NCBI RefSeq assembly: GCF_021341665.1
Contig: NZ_JAJTTH010000002.1
Coordinates: 496,001-560,000, forward strand
Length of the DNA: 64,000 nt
Direction of reading: 5' to 3'
Origin: Pseudomonas sp. Au-Pse12
GTDB lineage: Bacteria; Pseudomonadota; Gammaproteobacteria; Pseudomonadales; Pseudomonadaceae
Position numbers and translations under genes: made by a program. Of the stretch, positions 8,138-16,819 are shown piece by piece. The first letter of the stretch is position 1. The number at the start of each line of letters is the position of its first letter. Below the pieces are notes generated by a model. It was not told the DNA's origin and ran no database searches. It saw only the letters and a list, made by a program, of their open reading frames with translations.

Positions 8138-8791
8138 ATGTCGAACCACAGATTGCGCATCATCCTTGCCGACGACCACCCGATCTTCCTGATCGGCCTG
8201 CGTGCCGTGCTGGAGCAAAACGACAGTTTGATGATCGTCGGTGAAGCCCGATCCCCCTCCGCCCTCGTCCAATTGCTGCAGGACACGGAATGCGATGTGC
8301 TGGTGACGGATTTCATGATGCCCGAGGAGCAACAGAACGACGGCCTGCGCCTGATCGAACAACTGCGCCGACAGCATCCCGATCTCCCCATCGTGGTAGT
8401 GACCATGCTCAACCACGCCGGACTGTTCCGCTCAATCCTCGACCTCGGCGTGATGGGCTTGCTGAGCAAGGCCAGCCTGGCCGATGAGTTGCCGTCCGCC
8501 ATCGCCCGAGCGCGACAGCACAAACGCTATGTCGCCCAGGCCATCAAGCGGGCCCTGAGCCTTGCCGGCGAAGTGGGCCCGGATCGGCTGGTGTCCAAGG
8601 ACCAGTTGTCCCCTCGGGAGCTGGAAGTGATCCGCCTGCTGGCCGCCGGCCATGCCGTGGGGGAAATTGCCACCCGGCTCAACCGCAGCAAACAGACCGT
8701 CAGCGCCCAGAAAGTCAGCGCCATGCGCAAACTGGGTCTTTCCAGCGAAGCGGCGCTATACATCTACGTTCAGGAACATGGGCTGTCCTAG
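8138..8791 (+). CDS. Response regulator, REC + LuxR-type HTH (RocA/SadA-like)
   Basis: About 217 residues: receiver domain (acidic pair D12-D13, phospho-acceptor D58 in VLVTDFMMPE), then a NarL/LuxR-type DNA-binding domain (LSPRELEVIRLLAAGHAVGE, then SKQTVSAQKVSAMRKLG). The ATG at 8138 (MSNHRLRIILADDHPIF) begins right at the receiver domain; an in-frame ATG at 8066 would add a basic 24-residue tail not expected in the family. Neighbours are a REC-EAL regulator and a two-sensor hybrid kinase, the three parts of the P. aeruginosa Roc/Sad system, in which RocA1 controls cup fimbriae. That function is inferred by context. Its TAG stop shares the tetranucleotide CTAG with the stop of the opposing gene. 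Confidence 0.85.
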   Translation: MSNHRLRIILADDHPIFLIGLRAVLEQNDSLMIVGEARSPSALVQLLQDTECDVLVTDFMMPEEQQNDGLRLIEQLRRQHPDLPIVVVTMLNHAGLFRSILDLGVMGLLSKASLADELPSAIARARQHKRYVAQAIKRALSLAGEVGPDRLVSKDQLSPRELEVIRLLAAGHAVGEIATRLNRSKQTVSAQKVSAMRKLGLSSEAALYIYVQEHGLS

Positions 8792-10053
8792 GCACACAAA
8801 CCGGCCACCTGCTCGCCAGGCCCATTGCATCCGGCCCCTGGCGTCTCAGCCAGCCATTGGCGCACCTGGGCGGCGCTCATCGGAGGCGCGATAAAACAAC
8901 CCTGCAGATGAACCGCCCCCAACGCCCTGGCCGCCGAACAGTCGGCTTCACTCTCGATACCCGTCACCACCACCGCCAGGGACATGCGCCGAGCCATGCT
9001 CGTCGCGCCGCCCACCAGTGCCCGCTTGCGTTCATCGGCCGCCATGCCTGCAACAAACACCGGAGGGATCTTCAGCTCGGTGAAAGGCAGCTCCAGCAGG
9101 CGCTGCAGACTGGTACCGCCGGTACCGAAATCGCCTATGGACAACTTGCAGCCGAGCATCCGCAGGCGCAACAGCGCCTCGACATGGGCGGTATCGGTTT
9201 GCAATTGGGTGGTGTCGACCAGCTCCAGGGTCAACATCCGCGCCGGGACTTCGAAGCGCCTCAGCAAGGCTTCCAACTGACGAGGGAACAGTGGCCGCTC
9301 AAGGATGCCGGTGGGAATGTTCACGGCAATCGGCAACCAGTAGCCCAGTACCAGCTTCACTCCCGCCACCAACTCAAGTGCCTGCTCCAGCATGTGCCAG
9401 GTGAAGAGTTCTTGCAGGCCGGCGTATTCGATCAAGGGAAGAAACTCGCCAGGCATCAGCAAGCCCCGCTCGGGATGCTGCCAGCGGGCCAGCGCCTCGA
9501 CCCCCTGCAGCCCGCCCTGCTGGTGGATGACCGGCTGAAAGTGCGCCACACCACAGCCCAGCACCGCCGCCAGCCCCTCGTCCGTGGTCACAGCCTCGCG
9601 AACAAAGGGCTCAAGGCCCAGCAAGTCCCGGAGCAGCGTCTGATTCAGCTCGAGGCCATCGGCCCTGGCGTGCAGCTGATAGGCACAGAGCAAGTCGCCA
9701 ATCACCGCGGCTGAAGCCGGTTTGGGCAGGCATGCGAGCACTTTCAGCCCCAACTCACGGGCCATGCCGGACGCGCCCTCGAGCACATCCGGCTCTGCGT
9801 CGCTGAGAATGATCAGGGCCTTGGCCTGTTGCTGCCGGGCCAGATCACGGATCAGCTCCAGGCCGTCGGCCTGCTCCAGGTACAGATCGCAGATGGCGAT
9901 ATCCACCGGCCCCTTGCTGTCCAGCGAACGCCGCGCGGATGCCACGTTCTCGGCAGCCAGCACGTTGAAAACGCCATTGGCGTTGAGCATCTGGTGCAAG
10001 GCCATCAACTGGAACGAGTTATCTTCGAGAATCAGCACGTTAAGCGTATGCAT
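8788..10053 (-). CDS. REC-EAL response regulator (RocR/SadR-like), EAL catalytic loop altered
   Basis: About 421 residues. The receiver has phospho-acceptor D56 (IAICDLYLEQADG); the EAL domain follows from about residue 150. EAL is intact (E186, VEALARW), as are N245, E277, K328 and E367. But the usual DDFGTGYSS metal-binding loop reads GDFGTGGTS (G307, D308), the second acid after E277 is D280, and LKID reads LKIP (P330). RocR of P. aeruginosa is an active c-di-GMP phosphodiesterase that also competes for RocS1; these changes suggest weak or no catalysis, with c-di-GMP binding or phosphotransfer competition as remaining roles. The ATG at 10053 is used; one three codons upstream (10062) is possible. 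Confidence 0.85.
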   Translation of the reverse strand: MHTLNVLILEDNSFQLMALHQMLNANGVFNVLAAENVASARRSLDSKGPVDIAICDLYLEQADGLELIRDLARQQQAKALIILSDAEPDVLEGASGMARELGLKVLACLPKPASAAVIGDLLCAYQLHARADGLELNQTLLRDLLGLEPFVREAVTTDEGLAAVLGCGVAHFQPVIHQQGGLQGVEALARWQHPERGLLMPGEFLPLIEYAGLQELFTWHMLEQALELVAGVKLVLGYWLPIAVNIPTGILERPLFPRQLEALLRRFEVPARMLTLELVDTTQLQTDTAHVEALLRLRMLGCKLSIGDFGTGGTSLQRLLELPFTELKIPPVFVAGMAADERKRALVGGATSMARRMSLAVVVTGIESEADCSAARALGAVHLQGCFIAPPMSAAQVRQWLAETPGAGCNGPGEQVAGLCA

Positions 10054-10144
10054 GGGGGGCAACCTCCGAGACGGCGCAAGTGAAACAGTCCACTACGAGC
10101 CGACACGGTAATCAGACATATCCCAGCCACACATAGGACAAGTC

Positions 10145-13100
10145 TTATTCGTCCAGAGCCGCCTGAATGTCGCTACGCAACATCCCCATAACGTCCCGCA
10201 ACGCCGGCCATTGGCTGGCAAGCGCCTCTGCCTGTCGGCCCTTGACCACCCCTTCCAAGGCGATACAGGCCTTGGCCAGGGGCAAGGCGTCAATCAGGCA
10301 ACACACCCCCTTGAGCCGGTGCAAGGTGCCGCCCAGGCCCCACCAATCCTGCGCCGCCAGGGCCGTCTCCAGCGCCTGCTGTTCCTCGTCAAGATTACGC
10401 AACAACTCCTGCAACATGCGCTGCAGCACCGGCTCATCGGCCTGAGTCATCCCACGCAAGGTCTGGATATTGAATGACGGTGCCGGCAGAAAACGCGCGA
10501 GGGACTGCGCCAGTTGATCCAGGGTCACCGGCTTGACCAGCAGCTGATCCATGCCGGCACGCTCGCAGCGTTCTCGCTCGTCTTCGAAGGCATTGGCGGT
10601 ACAGCCGATCACCGGGCAGGGCCGACGCCCCTCTTGCGCCTCGATCCGGCGAATGGCCTCGGTCAGTGCATAGCCGCTCATCTGCGGCATGTTGCAATCG
10701 GTCATCAGCACATCAAAGGGCCCGGAGCGCCACTGCTGCAGCGCCTCCTGAGCATTGTCACAGGCCACGACCCGGTGCCCGAGGAACATCAACTGCTGGC
10801 TCAGGACCATACGATTGGCGCTCAAGTCGTCCACCACCAGCACCTCGATGCTGCGGCTCGGCGGGCGTTCGGCAGACGGTGACGCTTGAGGTTCAAGATC
10901 GTCGCTGACCCGTTCCAGATACAGTTCGAGGGTGACCACGGTTCCAGCACCCGGTTCGCTCGACAGGTGAATGCGCCCGCCCATCAACTCGATCAGTTGC
11001 CGACAGATGCTCAGGCCCAGCCCGGTACCGCCATACGTCGAGGAGGTCATGGCATCGGCCTGAACAAAAGGCGTGAAAATGTTCGCTTGCTGCTCGGCAC
11101 TGATACCCGGGCCGGTGTCCGCAACACTGATGCGCAAGCACTCGATACCAGACTCGTCGGGCTGACGCTCGACCGTCACCCGCACTTCACCTTCAGCGGT
11201 GAACTTCAGGGCGTTGCTCAACAGGTTGTGCAGGACCTGGCGCAAGCGCAGCGGGTCGAAGAAATAACGGCCCTGGGCCTCTGCGTTGAACAGCAACTGT
11301 AAATGCACACCCTGATTACGTGCCGTCACCTCGAACAGCTGCCGAACACTCTCGAAAAACGGCTTGAGGGCGGTGACCTGTGGCACCAACTGCATGTGGC
11401 CCGCTTCGATCTTGGCCAAATCAAGGCTGTCCCCCATCAGGCTGATCAACTCCTGGGCGGACCGATAGGCCACCCGCAAGGCCTCGGAGAACGGCGCGCC
11501 CCGGACCCTGGCCTGCTCCTTTTCCAGCTCAAGCAAGCCGACGATGGCCGTCATGGGCGTGCGGATCTCATGACTCATGGTGGACAGAAATGCGCTTTTC
11601 GCGGCATTGGCCTGATCGGCCGCCTGACGCGCCTCCACCAGCTGATTCTCCAGACGCTTGCGCTCGGTAATATCGATCCAGCCGCCCAGCAAACCTTGCA
11701 GGAGCCCATCGGCGCTATAGAAGGGCACTGTCCATTGATAGGCATGAATCGAACCATTGCGCGTTTCCACCTGCCGATCGGCGAACACCGACGCCTCGCT
11801 GGCCAGCAACTGCATGATCTCGCCATGCAACTGGCGAGCGGTAGCCGGTGGCAACAGGTCCAACTCGGTCAGTTGTCGCCCGCGAATCAGCTCCAGGCTC
11901 GTCCCCAATTGCTGCTCGTAACTCTTGTTGCAGGTGATCAGGCGCCCTTCCAGATCACGGACAAAGATCGGATTGGGAATGCCATCGAGCAGAGCACGCA
12001 TGAACACCAACTGATCATTGAGCCGCTGCTCGGCCTGCAGGCGCTGCTGAATCTGGCGCTTGAGCCGACTGCTCCAGGCCAGGGAAGCCAGCCCGAACAG
12101 CAGCGCCGTGGCAATGGCCCAGTAAACCCAGGTCGGCACACGCTGCCAGGCCGGCATCGGCACCGGCGTGGCTCCCAGCCACTTGAGGCGAATGGCACTG
12201 AGCTCCGCCACCGGCAGCGCCTCCAGCGACTTGTTCAGGATGCTCAGCAGTTCGGGCTGATCCTTGCGCACGGAAAACTCGTCAGCCGACCAGGTGCCTT
12301 CGACACTGCGCCCAACCCGCAACCCCTCATCGGCCGGCCCCAGCGCCTGCACCTGGACCTCATTCTGAATGGTTGCCCGGGCCTCGCCACTACTCACCAG
12401 AGCCCGCGCCTCTTCATAGCTGGCGACGCTGCGCAAGCGGATGTCGGGGTAGTTACGGCGAATGTAGCTCTCAAGGGTGTGCCGGGCCGGCAGCGCCAGT
12501 ACCTCGCCAGCCAGCTGTTCCAGGCTGCTCAGGCGCCGATCCTCGGGGCGCACGACAAAAACCCAGGCGGCCCCACCAAAGGCATGGGAAAAGTTCAGGA
12601 ACAGTCGCCGGTCTTCACTGGCCGTGAGGGTCGAGTTCATCTGCGCCTGCCCGCTTTCCAGCAGCTCCAGGGTCTGCGCCGTGGAAAGGCTCTCCTTGTG
12701 CACAAAATGCAGACCAGTCATGCGCGAGATACGGTTGAGCAAATCGATGTTCAGGCCAGCCCAGCGCCCTTCCTTGTCCTTGAACACATGAGGCGGATAC
12801 TGCTGGGACGCGACCATCACATGCGGGTGCTGGAGAATCCAGGCCTGCTCCTCGGCGCTGAGCTCGATGCGCTCACCCGAGATATTCGCCCCCAGCCCGG
12901 TGGTCCAACGGGCCTGTATTTCCCGCTGCAGGGACTCGTCGATGCTCTGCAGCGCCTGCTCCAACAGGCCCGCCAGCAGCACGTTGTCATCCCGCGTGGC
13001 AAAGGCGAAGCCCGTCGGCGGCAGGCGACTTTCATCCTGGATCCGCACCGCCAGATAAGGGCGCAGGGCCTTGTAGGCGCGGACGATGATCTCATTGCCG

Positions 13101-13750
13101 ATGAAGGCGTCGGCATCGCCCTGATTCAATGCCTCCAAGCCGCTGTAGAGGTTCGGCGAGAGCATGATCTGACTGTTCGGATACGCCGCATGAACCTGCT
13201 CGGCGTTGGCATAGCCATCCAGCAGCACCAGTTTCTTGCCGGCCAGATCATCGCTGGAACTCGCCCCGTCACGACGCACCACCACTACCGCCCTGTCAGG
13301 CATGTAGTCGCTGGTGAAGCGCAGCCCCGAAACACCGCGCTCATAGCCATTGGCACTGGTCAGAACATCGATACTGCCGTTGCGCAGCGCTTCAATCGCC
13401 TGCTCTCGCTCGGAAAACCCCAGGACCTCCATCGTGACACCCAACCGCTCGCCCACCAGCGCCAGGTAGTCGGCGCTGATTCCTTGATAGCGATTGCGGT
13501 CCCGGGTGATATCAATGGGCTGGTAGTCATCGATGGCGATGCCGACCCTCAGCGTTTTATGCGCCGCCAGCCACTGGCGCTCAGCAGGCGCCAGGGTCAG
13601 GGGCTCCAGTTCGACGAACGCCGGCACCAGCTTGAAGGGTAGATTCTTCGTCGCAGCCGCCAGCAACGCGCCACAGAACAGGCAGGCCAGCAGGCCCCCG
13701 ACAAGCCGCCATGAGGCAAGTGACATGCAATAGGTTTGGCGGTTGCTCAT
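10145..13750 (-). CDS. Hybrid sensor histidine kinase with two SBP_bac_3 domains (RocS1/SadS-like)
   Basis: A 1201-residue inner-membrane kinase. Order: signal/membrane anchor (about 12-34), two tandem periplasmic solute-binding domains (about 65-285 and 305-525), transmembrane helix (about 541-560), PAS (about 575-695), histidine kinase with H727 in FLSTMSHEIRTPM, ATPase motifs NLLSNALKF, DTGPGIS and GGTGLGLSI, receiver with D1018 (VLMTDCNMP) and C-terminal Hpt with H1144 (TLHRLKGVC). This is the RocS1 architecture of the Roc/Sad system, which signals to RocA- and RocR-type regulators, both found next to it. The ATG at 13750 has a strong GGGAGG site five bases away. The binding domains imply an amino-acid-like ligand, unknown. 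Confidence 0.9.
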   Translation of the reverse strand: MSNRQTYCMSLASWRLVGGLLACLFCGALLAAATKNLPFKLVPAFVELEPLTLAPAERQWLAAHKTLRVGIAIDDYQPIDITRDRNRYQGISADYLALVGERLGVTMEVLGFSEREQAIEALRNGSIDVLTSANGYERGVSGLRFTSDYMPDRAVVVVRRDGASSSDDLAGKKLVLLDGYANAEQVHAAYPNSQIMLSPNLYSGLEALNQGDADAFIGNEIIVRAYKALRPYLAVRIQDESRLPPTGFAFATRDDNVLLAGLLEQALQSIDESLQREIQARWTTGLGANISGERIELSAEEQAWILQHPHVMVASQQYPPHVFKDKEGRWAGLNIDLLNRISRMTGLHFVHKESLSTAQTLELLESGQAQMNSTLTASEDRRLFLNFSHAFGGAAWVFVVRPEDRRLSSLEQLAGEVLALPARHTLESYIRRNYPDIRLRSVASYEEARALVSSGEARATIQNEVQVQALGPADEGLRVGRSVEGTWSADEFSVRKDQPELLSILNKSLEALPVAELSAIRLKWLGATPVPMPAWQRVPTWVYWAIATALLFGLASLAWSSRLKRQIQQRLQAEQRLNDQLVFMRALLDGIPNPIFVRDLEGRLITCNKSYEQQLGTSLELIRGRQLTELDLLPPATARQLHGEIMQLLASEASVFADRQVETRNGSIHAYQWTVPFYSADGLLQGLLGGWIDITERKRLENQLVEARQAADQANAAKSAFLSTMSHEIRTPMTAIVGLLELEKEQARVRGAPFSEALRVAYRSAQELISLMGDSLDLAKIEAGHMQLVPQVTALKPFFESVRQLFEVTARNQGVHLQLLFNAEAQGRYFFDPLRLRQVLHNLLSNALKFTAEGEVRVTVERQPDESGIECLRISVADTGPGISAEQQANIFTPFVQADAMTSSTYGGTGLGLSICRQLIELMGGRIHLSSEPGAGTVVTLELYLERVSDDLEPQASPSAERPPSRSIEVLVVDDLSANRMVLSQQLMFLGHRVVACDNAQEALQQWRSGPFDVLMTDCNMPQMSGYALTEAIRRIEAQEGRRPCPVIGCTANAFEDERERCERAGMDQLLVKPVTLDQLAQSLARFLPAPSFNIQTLRGMTQADEPVLQRMLQELLRNLDEEQQALETALAAQDWWGLGGTLHRLKGVCCLIDALPLAKACIALEGVVKGRQAEALASQWPALRDVMGMLRSDIQAALDE

Positions 13751-13798
13751 CCGTGCCTCCCTGCCCCAACCGGGCCAAGCTCATGTAACAGCTGCAAG

Positions 13799-13828
13799 AA
13801 AAAACAAAGCCCGTCAGGAGACGGGCTT
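13799..13828 (-). terminator. Rho-independent terminator of thrC
   Basis: Perfect 9-bp stem AAGCCCGTC/GACGGGCTT (13807-13815, 13820-13828) with a 4-base loop, then TTTGTTTTTT on the minus strand. It lies 22 bases after the thrC stop and ends the hom-thrC transcript before the kinase gene. Confidence 0.9.
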
Positions 13829-13850
13829 CGTGGACGACAAGACCATCGGA

Positions 13851-15275
13851 TCAGAGCGGCTTGCCACGATTGCCGTGCTGGCTGACGAAAGCCTGCACCG
13901 CTTTCAGGTCGTTGGCCAGGACCGTGCAGCGTTCTTCACGCTGGAACAGGTCGGACAGGTGCGCCGGCAGCTCCAGGGCCTTGCCGACACCGGCCTTCTC
14001 CACGGCATCCGGGAACTTGACCGGGTGCGCGGTACCCAGGATCACCATCGGCGTGTCAAGGCTGCGACGGCATTCACGGGCGGCCTTGACGCCGATCGCG
14101 GTGTGCGGGTCCAGCACTTCGCCGGTCTGGGCGAAGACTTCGGCGATGGTTTCGCAGGTCTGCTCGTCGTTCACCGCCAGGGAATCGAACAGCTTGCGCG
14201 CTTCGGTCCAGCGATCCTGCTCGACACTGAAACCGCCGCCTTGCTTGAAGCTGTCCATCAGGCCAGCCAAGGCGGCGCCGTTGCGACCGTGCAGGTCGAA
14301 CAGCAGGCGTTCGAAGTTCGACGACACCATGATGTCCATGGACGGCGACAGAGTCGCGTGCAGGGTTTCCTTGACGTACTGATTGCCGCTCATGAAGCGG
14401 TGCAGGATGTCGTTGCGGTTGGTGGCGACGATCAGCTGGCTGATCGGCAGGCCCATGTTGCGCGCCAGGTAGCCGGCGAAGATGTCGCCGAAGTTGCCGG
14501 TCGGCACCGAGAACGCGATGGAGCGCGCCGGGCCGCCCAACTGCAGGGCCGCGTGGAAGTAGTAGACGATCTGGGCCATGATCCGCGCCCAGTTGATCGA
14601 GTTCACCGCCACCAAGCGCGTGCCCTTGAGGAAGCCCTGGTCGGCGAAGCTGGCCTTGACCATTTCCTGGCAGTCGTCGAAGTTGCCTTCGATGGCGATG
14701 TTGTGGATGTTCTCGCCGAGGATGGTGGTCATCTGCCGGCGCTGCACTTCCGATACGCGGTTGTGCGGATGCAGGATGAAGATGTCGACGTTGTCGCAAC
14801 GCTTGCAGCCTTCGATGGCCGCCGAACCGGTGTCACCGGAGGTGGCGCCAATGATCACCACGCGCTCGCCGCGTTTTTCCAGCACGTAGTCCAGCAGGCG
14901 ACCCAGCAGTTGCAGGGCGAAGTCCTTGAACGCCAGGGTCGGGCCGTGGAACAGCTCCAGCACCCACTCGTTGCCGTTGAGCTGACGCAGCGGCGCAATG
15001 GCGTTGTGGGAGAAGGCGCCCTGCTCTGACGACGCATAGGTTTCTTCAAGGATTTTCTTGAAATCGGCGTCCGGAATGCTGCCGGTGACGAACGGGCGCA
15101 TGACCCGGAACGCCAGCTCGTGATACGGCAGGCCGGCCCAGGAAGCGATTTCTTCCTGGGTGAAACGCGGCAGGTTCTCTGGCACGTAGAGACCGCCGTC
15201 GCTGGCCAGACCGGCCAGCAGCACATCTTCGAAATTCAGGGCCGGTGCCTGGCCACGAGTACTGATATAGCGCAT
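13851..15275 (-). CDS. thrC: Threonine synthase
   Basis: A 474-residue PLP enzyme that turns O-phosphohomoserine into threonine, the last step of threonine synthesis. It opens MRYISTRGQAPALNFEDVLL, as in proteobacterial long-type ThrC. The PLP lysine is K117 in HGPTLAFKDFALQLLG, and the phosphate-binding loop GATSGDTGSAAIEG follows. Length is typical. It is downstream of hom on the same strand with a 104-base gap filled by heptanucleotide repeats, and is followed by a strong terminator, so hom and thrC probably form one transcript. Confidence 0.97.
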   Translation of the reverse strand: MRYISTRGQAPALNFEDVLLAGLASDGGLYVPENLPRFTQEEIASWAGLPYHELAFRVMRPFVTGSIPDADFKKILEETYASSEQGAFSHNAIAPLRQLNGNEWVLELFHGPTLAFKDFALQLLGRLLDYVLEKRGERVVIIGATSGDTGSAAIEGCKRCDNVDIFILHPHNRVSEVQRRQMTTILGENIHNIAIEGNFDDCQEMVKASFADQGFLKGTRLVAVNSINWARIMAQIVYYFHAALQLGGPARSIAFSVPTGNFGDIFAGYLARNMGLPISQLIVATNRNDILHRFMSGNQYVKETLHATLSPSMDIMVSSNFERLLFDLHGRNGAALAGLMDSFKQGGGFSVEQDRWTEARKLFDSLAVNDEQTCETIAEVFAQTGEVLDPHTAIGVKAARECRRSLDTPMVILGTAHPVKFPDAVEKAGVGKALELPAHLSDLFQREERCTVLANDLKAVQAFVSQHGNRGKPL

Positions 15276-15296
15276 AGGGACAAACCTTCGGTTTGA

Positions 15297-15375
15297 GCTG
15301 CAAGTTGCAAGCTACAAGCGACAAGTCAGAGCAGTTGCGCTTCTGGCTTGCCGCTTGGAACTTGAAGCTTGCCGC
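15297..15375. repeat. Inverted arrays of a 7-base repeat (GCNNCAA x4 / TTGNNGC-like x4)
   Basis: Between hom and thrC. Four tandem heptamers GCTGCAA, GTTGCAA, GCTACAA, GCGACAA (15297-15324) are followed 23 bases later by four in the opposite sense, TTGCCGC, TTGGAAC, TTGAAGC, TTGCCGC (15348-15375). The two blocks can pair imperfectly into a long hairpin in RNA. The same heptamer family recurs at 60289-60316 and 63320-63347, always intergenic. Confidence 0.75.
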
Positions 15376-15379
15376 TGCT

Positions 15380-16684
15380 TCAATTGAGATGTTCGACGCG
15401 GATACGGACCACTGGGCCGACGACGCCCTGCAGGGCCTCCAGCGCAGTAATCGCATCGTTGATGTACTGCTCCAGAACGCGGTGGGTCAGCAGGATCATC
15501 GGCACCAGGCCGTCCTGCTCTTCCACTTCCTTCTGCATGATCGATTCGATGTTGATGCCGCGCTCGGAAAGAATGCTCGCCACCTGGGCCAGTACGCCCG
15601 GGTGATCCTTGGCCTGGATGCGCAGGTAGTAGGCGCTCTCGCAGGACTCGATCGGCAGGATCGGGTGGTCCGACAGCGAGTCGGGCTGGAAGGCCAGGTG
15701 CGGTACGCGGTTTTCCGGGTCGCTGGTCATGGCGCGAACCACGTCCACCAGGTCGGCCACGACCGAGGAAGCCGTCGGCTCCATGCCGGCGCCGGCACCG
15801 TAGAACAGGGTCGAACCGGCAGCGTCGCCATTGACCATGACCGCGTTCATCACGCCGTTGACGTTGGCGATCAGGCGATCGGCCGGGATCAGGGTCGGGT
15901 GCACCCGCAGCTCGATGCCGGCCTCGGTGCGGCGCGCCACGCCCAGGTGCTTGATGCGGTAGCCCAGGGCCTCGGCGTAGTTCACGTCGGCGGTGGTCAG
16001 CTGGGTGATGCCTTCGGTGTAGGCCTTGTCGAACTGCAGCGGGATACCAAAGGCGATGGAAGCCAGGATGGTCAGTTTGTGCGCGGCGTCGATGCCTTCG
16101 ACGTCGAAGGTCGGGTCGGCTTCGGCGTAACCCAGGGCCTGGGCCTCGGCCAGCACGTCTTCAAAGGTGCGGCCCTTCTCGCGCATTTCCGAGAGGATGA
16201 AGTTACCGGTGCCGTTGATGATCCCCGCCAGCCAGTTGATGCGGTTGGCCGACAGCCCTTCGCGGATCGCCTTGATCACCGGGATGCCACCGGCCACGGC
16301 GGCTTCGAAGGCCACGATCACGCCCTTCTCCTGGGCCTTGGCGAAGATTTCGTTACCGTGCACGGCAATCAGCGCCTTGTTCGCGGTGACCACGTGCTTG
16401 CCGTTCTCGATGGCCTTGAGCACCAGCTCGCGGGCCACGGTGTAGCCGCCCACCAGCTCGATGACGATATCGATCTCGGGGTTGGTGGCCACGGCGAATA
16501 CATCGTTGGTAATCGCAATACCGGTCGTTTGGAACTGCGGCTTTGGCGTACGGGTAGCAATTTGCGCTACTTCGATTCCACGCCCGGCACGGCGGGCAAT
16601 CTCCTCGGCGTTGCGCTGAAGTACGTTTAGGGTACCGCCACCGACAGTACCCAGCCCACAGATGCCTACTTTGACCGGATTCAC
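15380..16684 (-). CDS. hom: Homoserine dehydrogenase
   Basis: A 434-residue enzyme that reduces aspartate semialdehyde to homoserine with NAD(P)H, the branch point to threonine and methionine. The N-terminal Rossmann motif is GICGLGTVGGG (residues 7-17); the catalytic domain follows, and the C-terminal ACT domain (about 345-425, YLRIQAKDHPGVLAQVASIL) is the usual site of threonine feedback control. The start is a GTG at 16684, 135 bases after dsbC. It is not fused to aspartokinase. It precedes thrC on the same strand. Confidence 0.97.
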   Translation of the reverse strand: MNPVKVGICGLGTVGGGTLNVLQRNAEEIARRAGRGIEVAQIATRTPKPQFQTTGIAITNDVFAVATNPEIDIVIELVGGYTVARELVLKAIENGKHVVTANKALIAVHGNEIFAKAQEKGVIVAFEAAVAGGIPVIKAIREGLSANRINWLAGIINGTGNFILSEMREKGRTFEDVLAEAQALGYAEADPTFDVEGIDAAHKLTILASIAFGIPLQFDKAYTEGITQLTTADVNYAEALGYRIKHLGVARRTEAGIELRVHPTLIPADRLIANVNGVMNAVMVNGDAAGSTLFYGAGAGMEPTASSVVADLVDVVRAMTSDPENRVPHLAFQPDSLSDHPILPIESCESAYYLRIQAKDHPGVLAQVASILSERGINIESIMQKEVEEQDGLVPMILLTHRVLEQYINDAITALEALQGVVGPVVRIRVEHLN

Positions 16685-16819
16685 TCTGAACTCCCCATAA
16701 AACGGCCGACTCTAGGCCGGCCGTGGAATACAGCCGCAAACTGCGCGGCTCTCTATTAATGGCCCGCTGGCTTGCACCGGCGGACCATGATCGTCAAAGG
16801 CTAGCGTGACGATGCAGGA

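Noticed and set aside
15297..15375. CRISPR-like array
   Set aside because: Repeat unit is only 7 bases with no spacers and no cas genes nearby; it is a short tandem repeat block.
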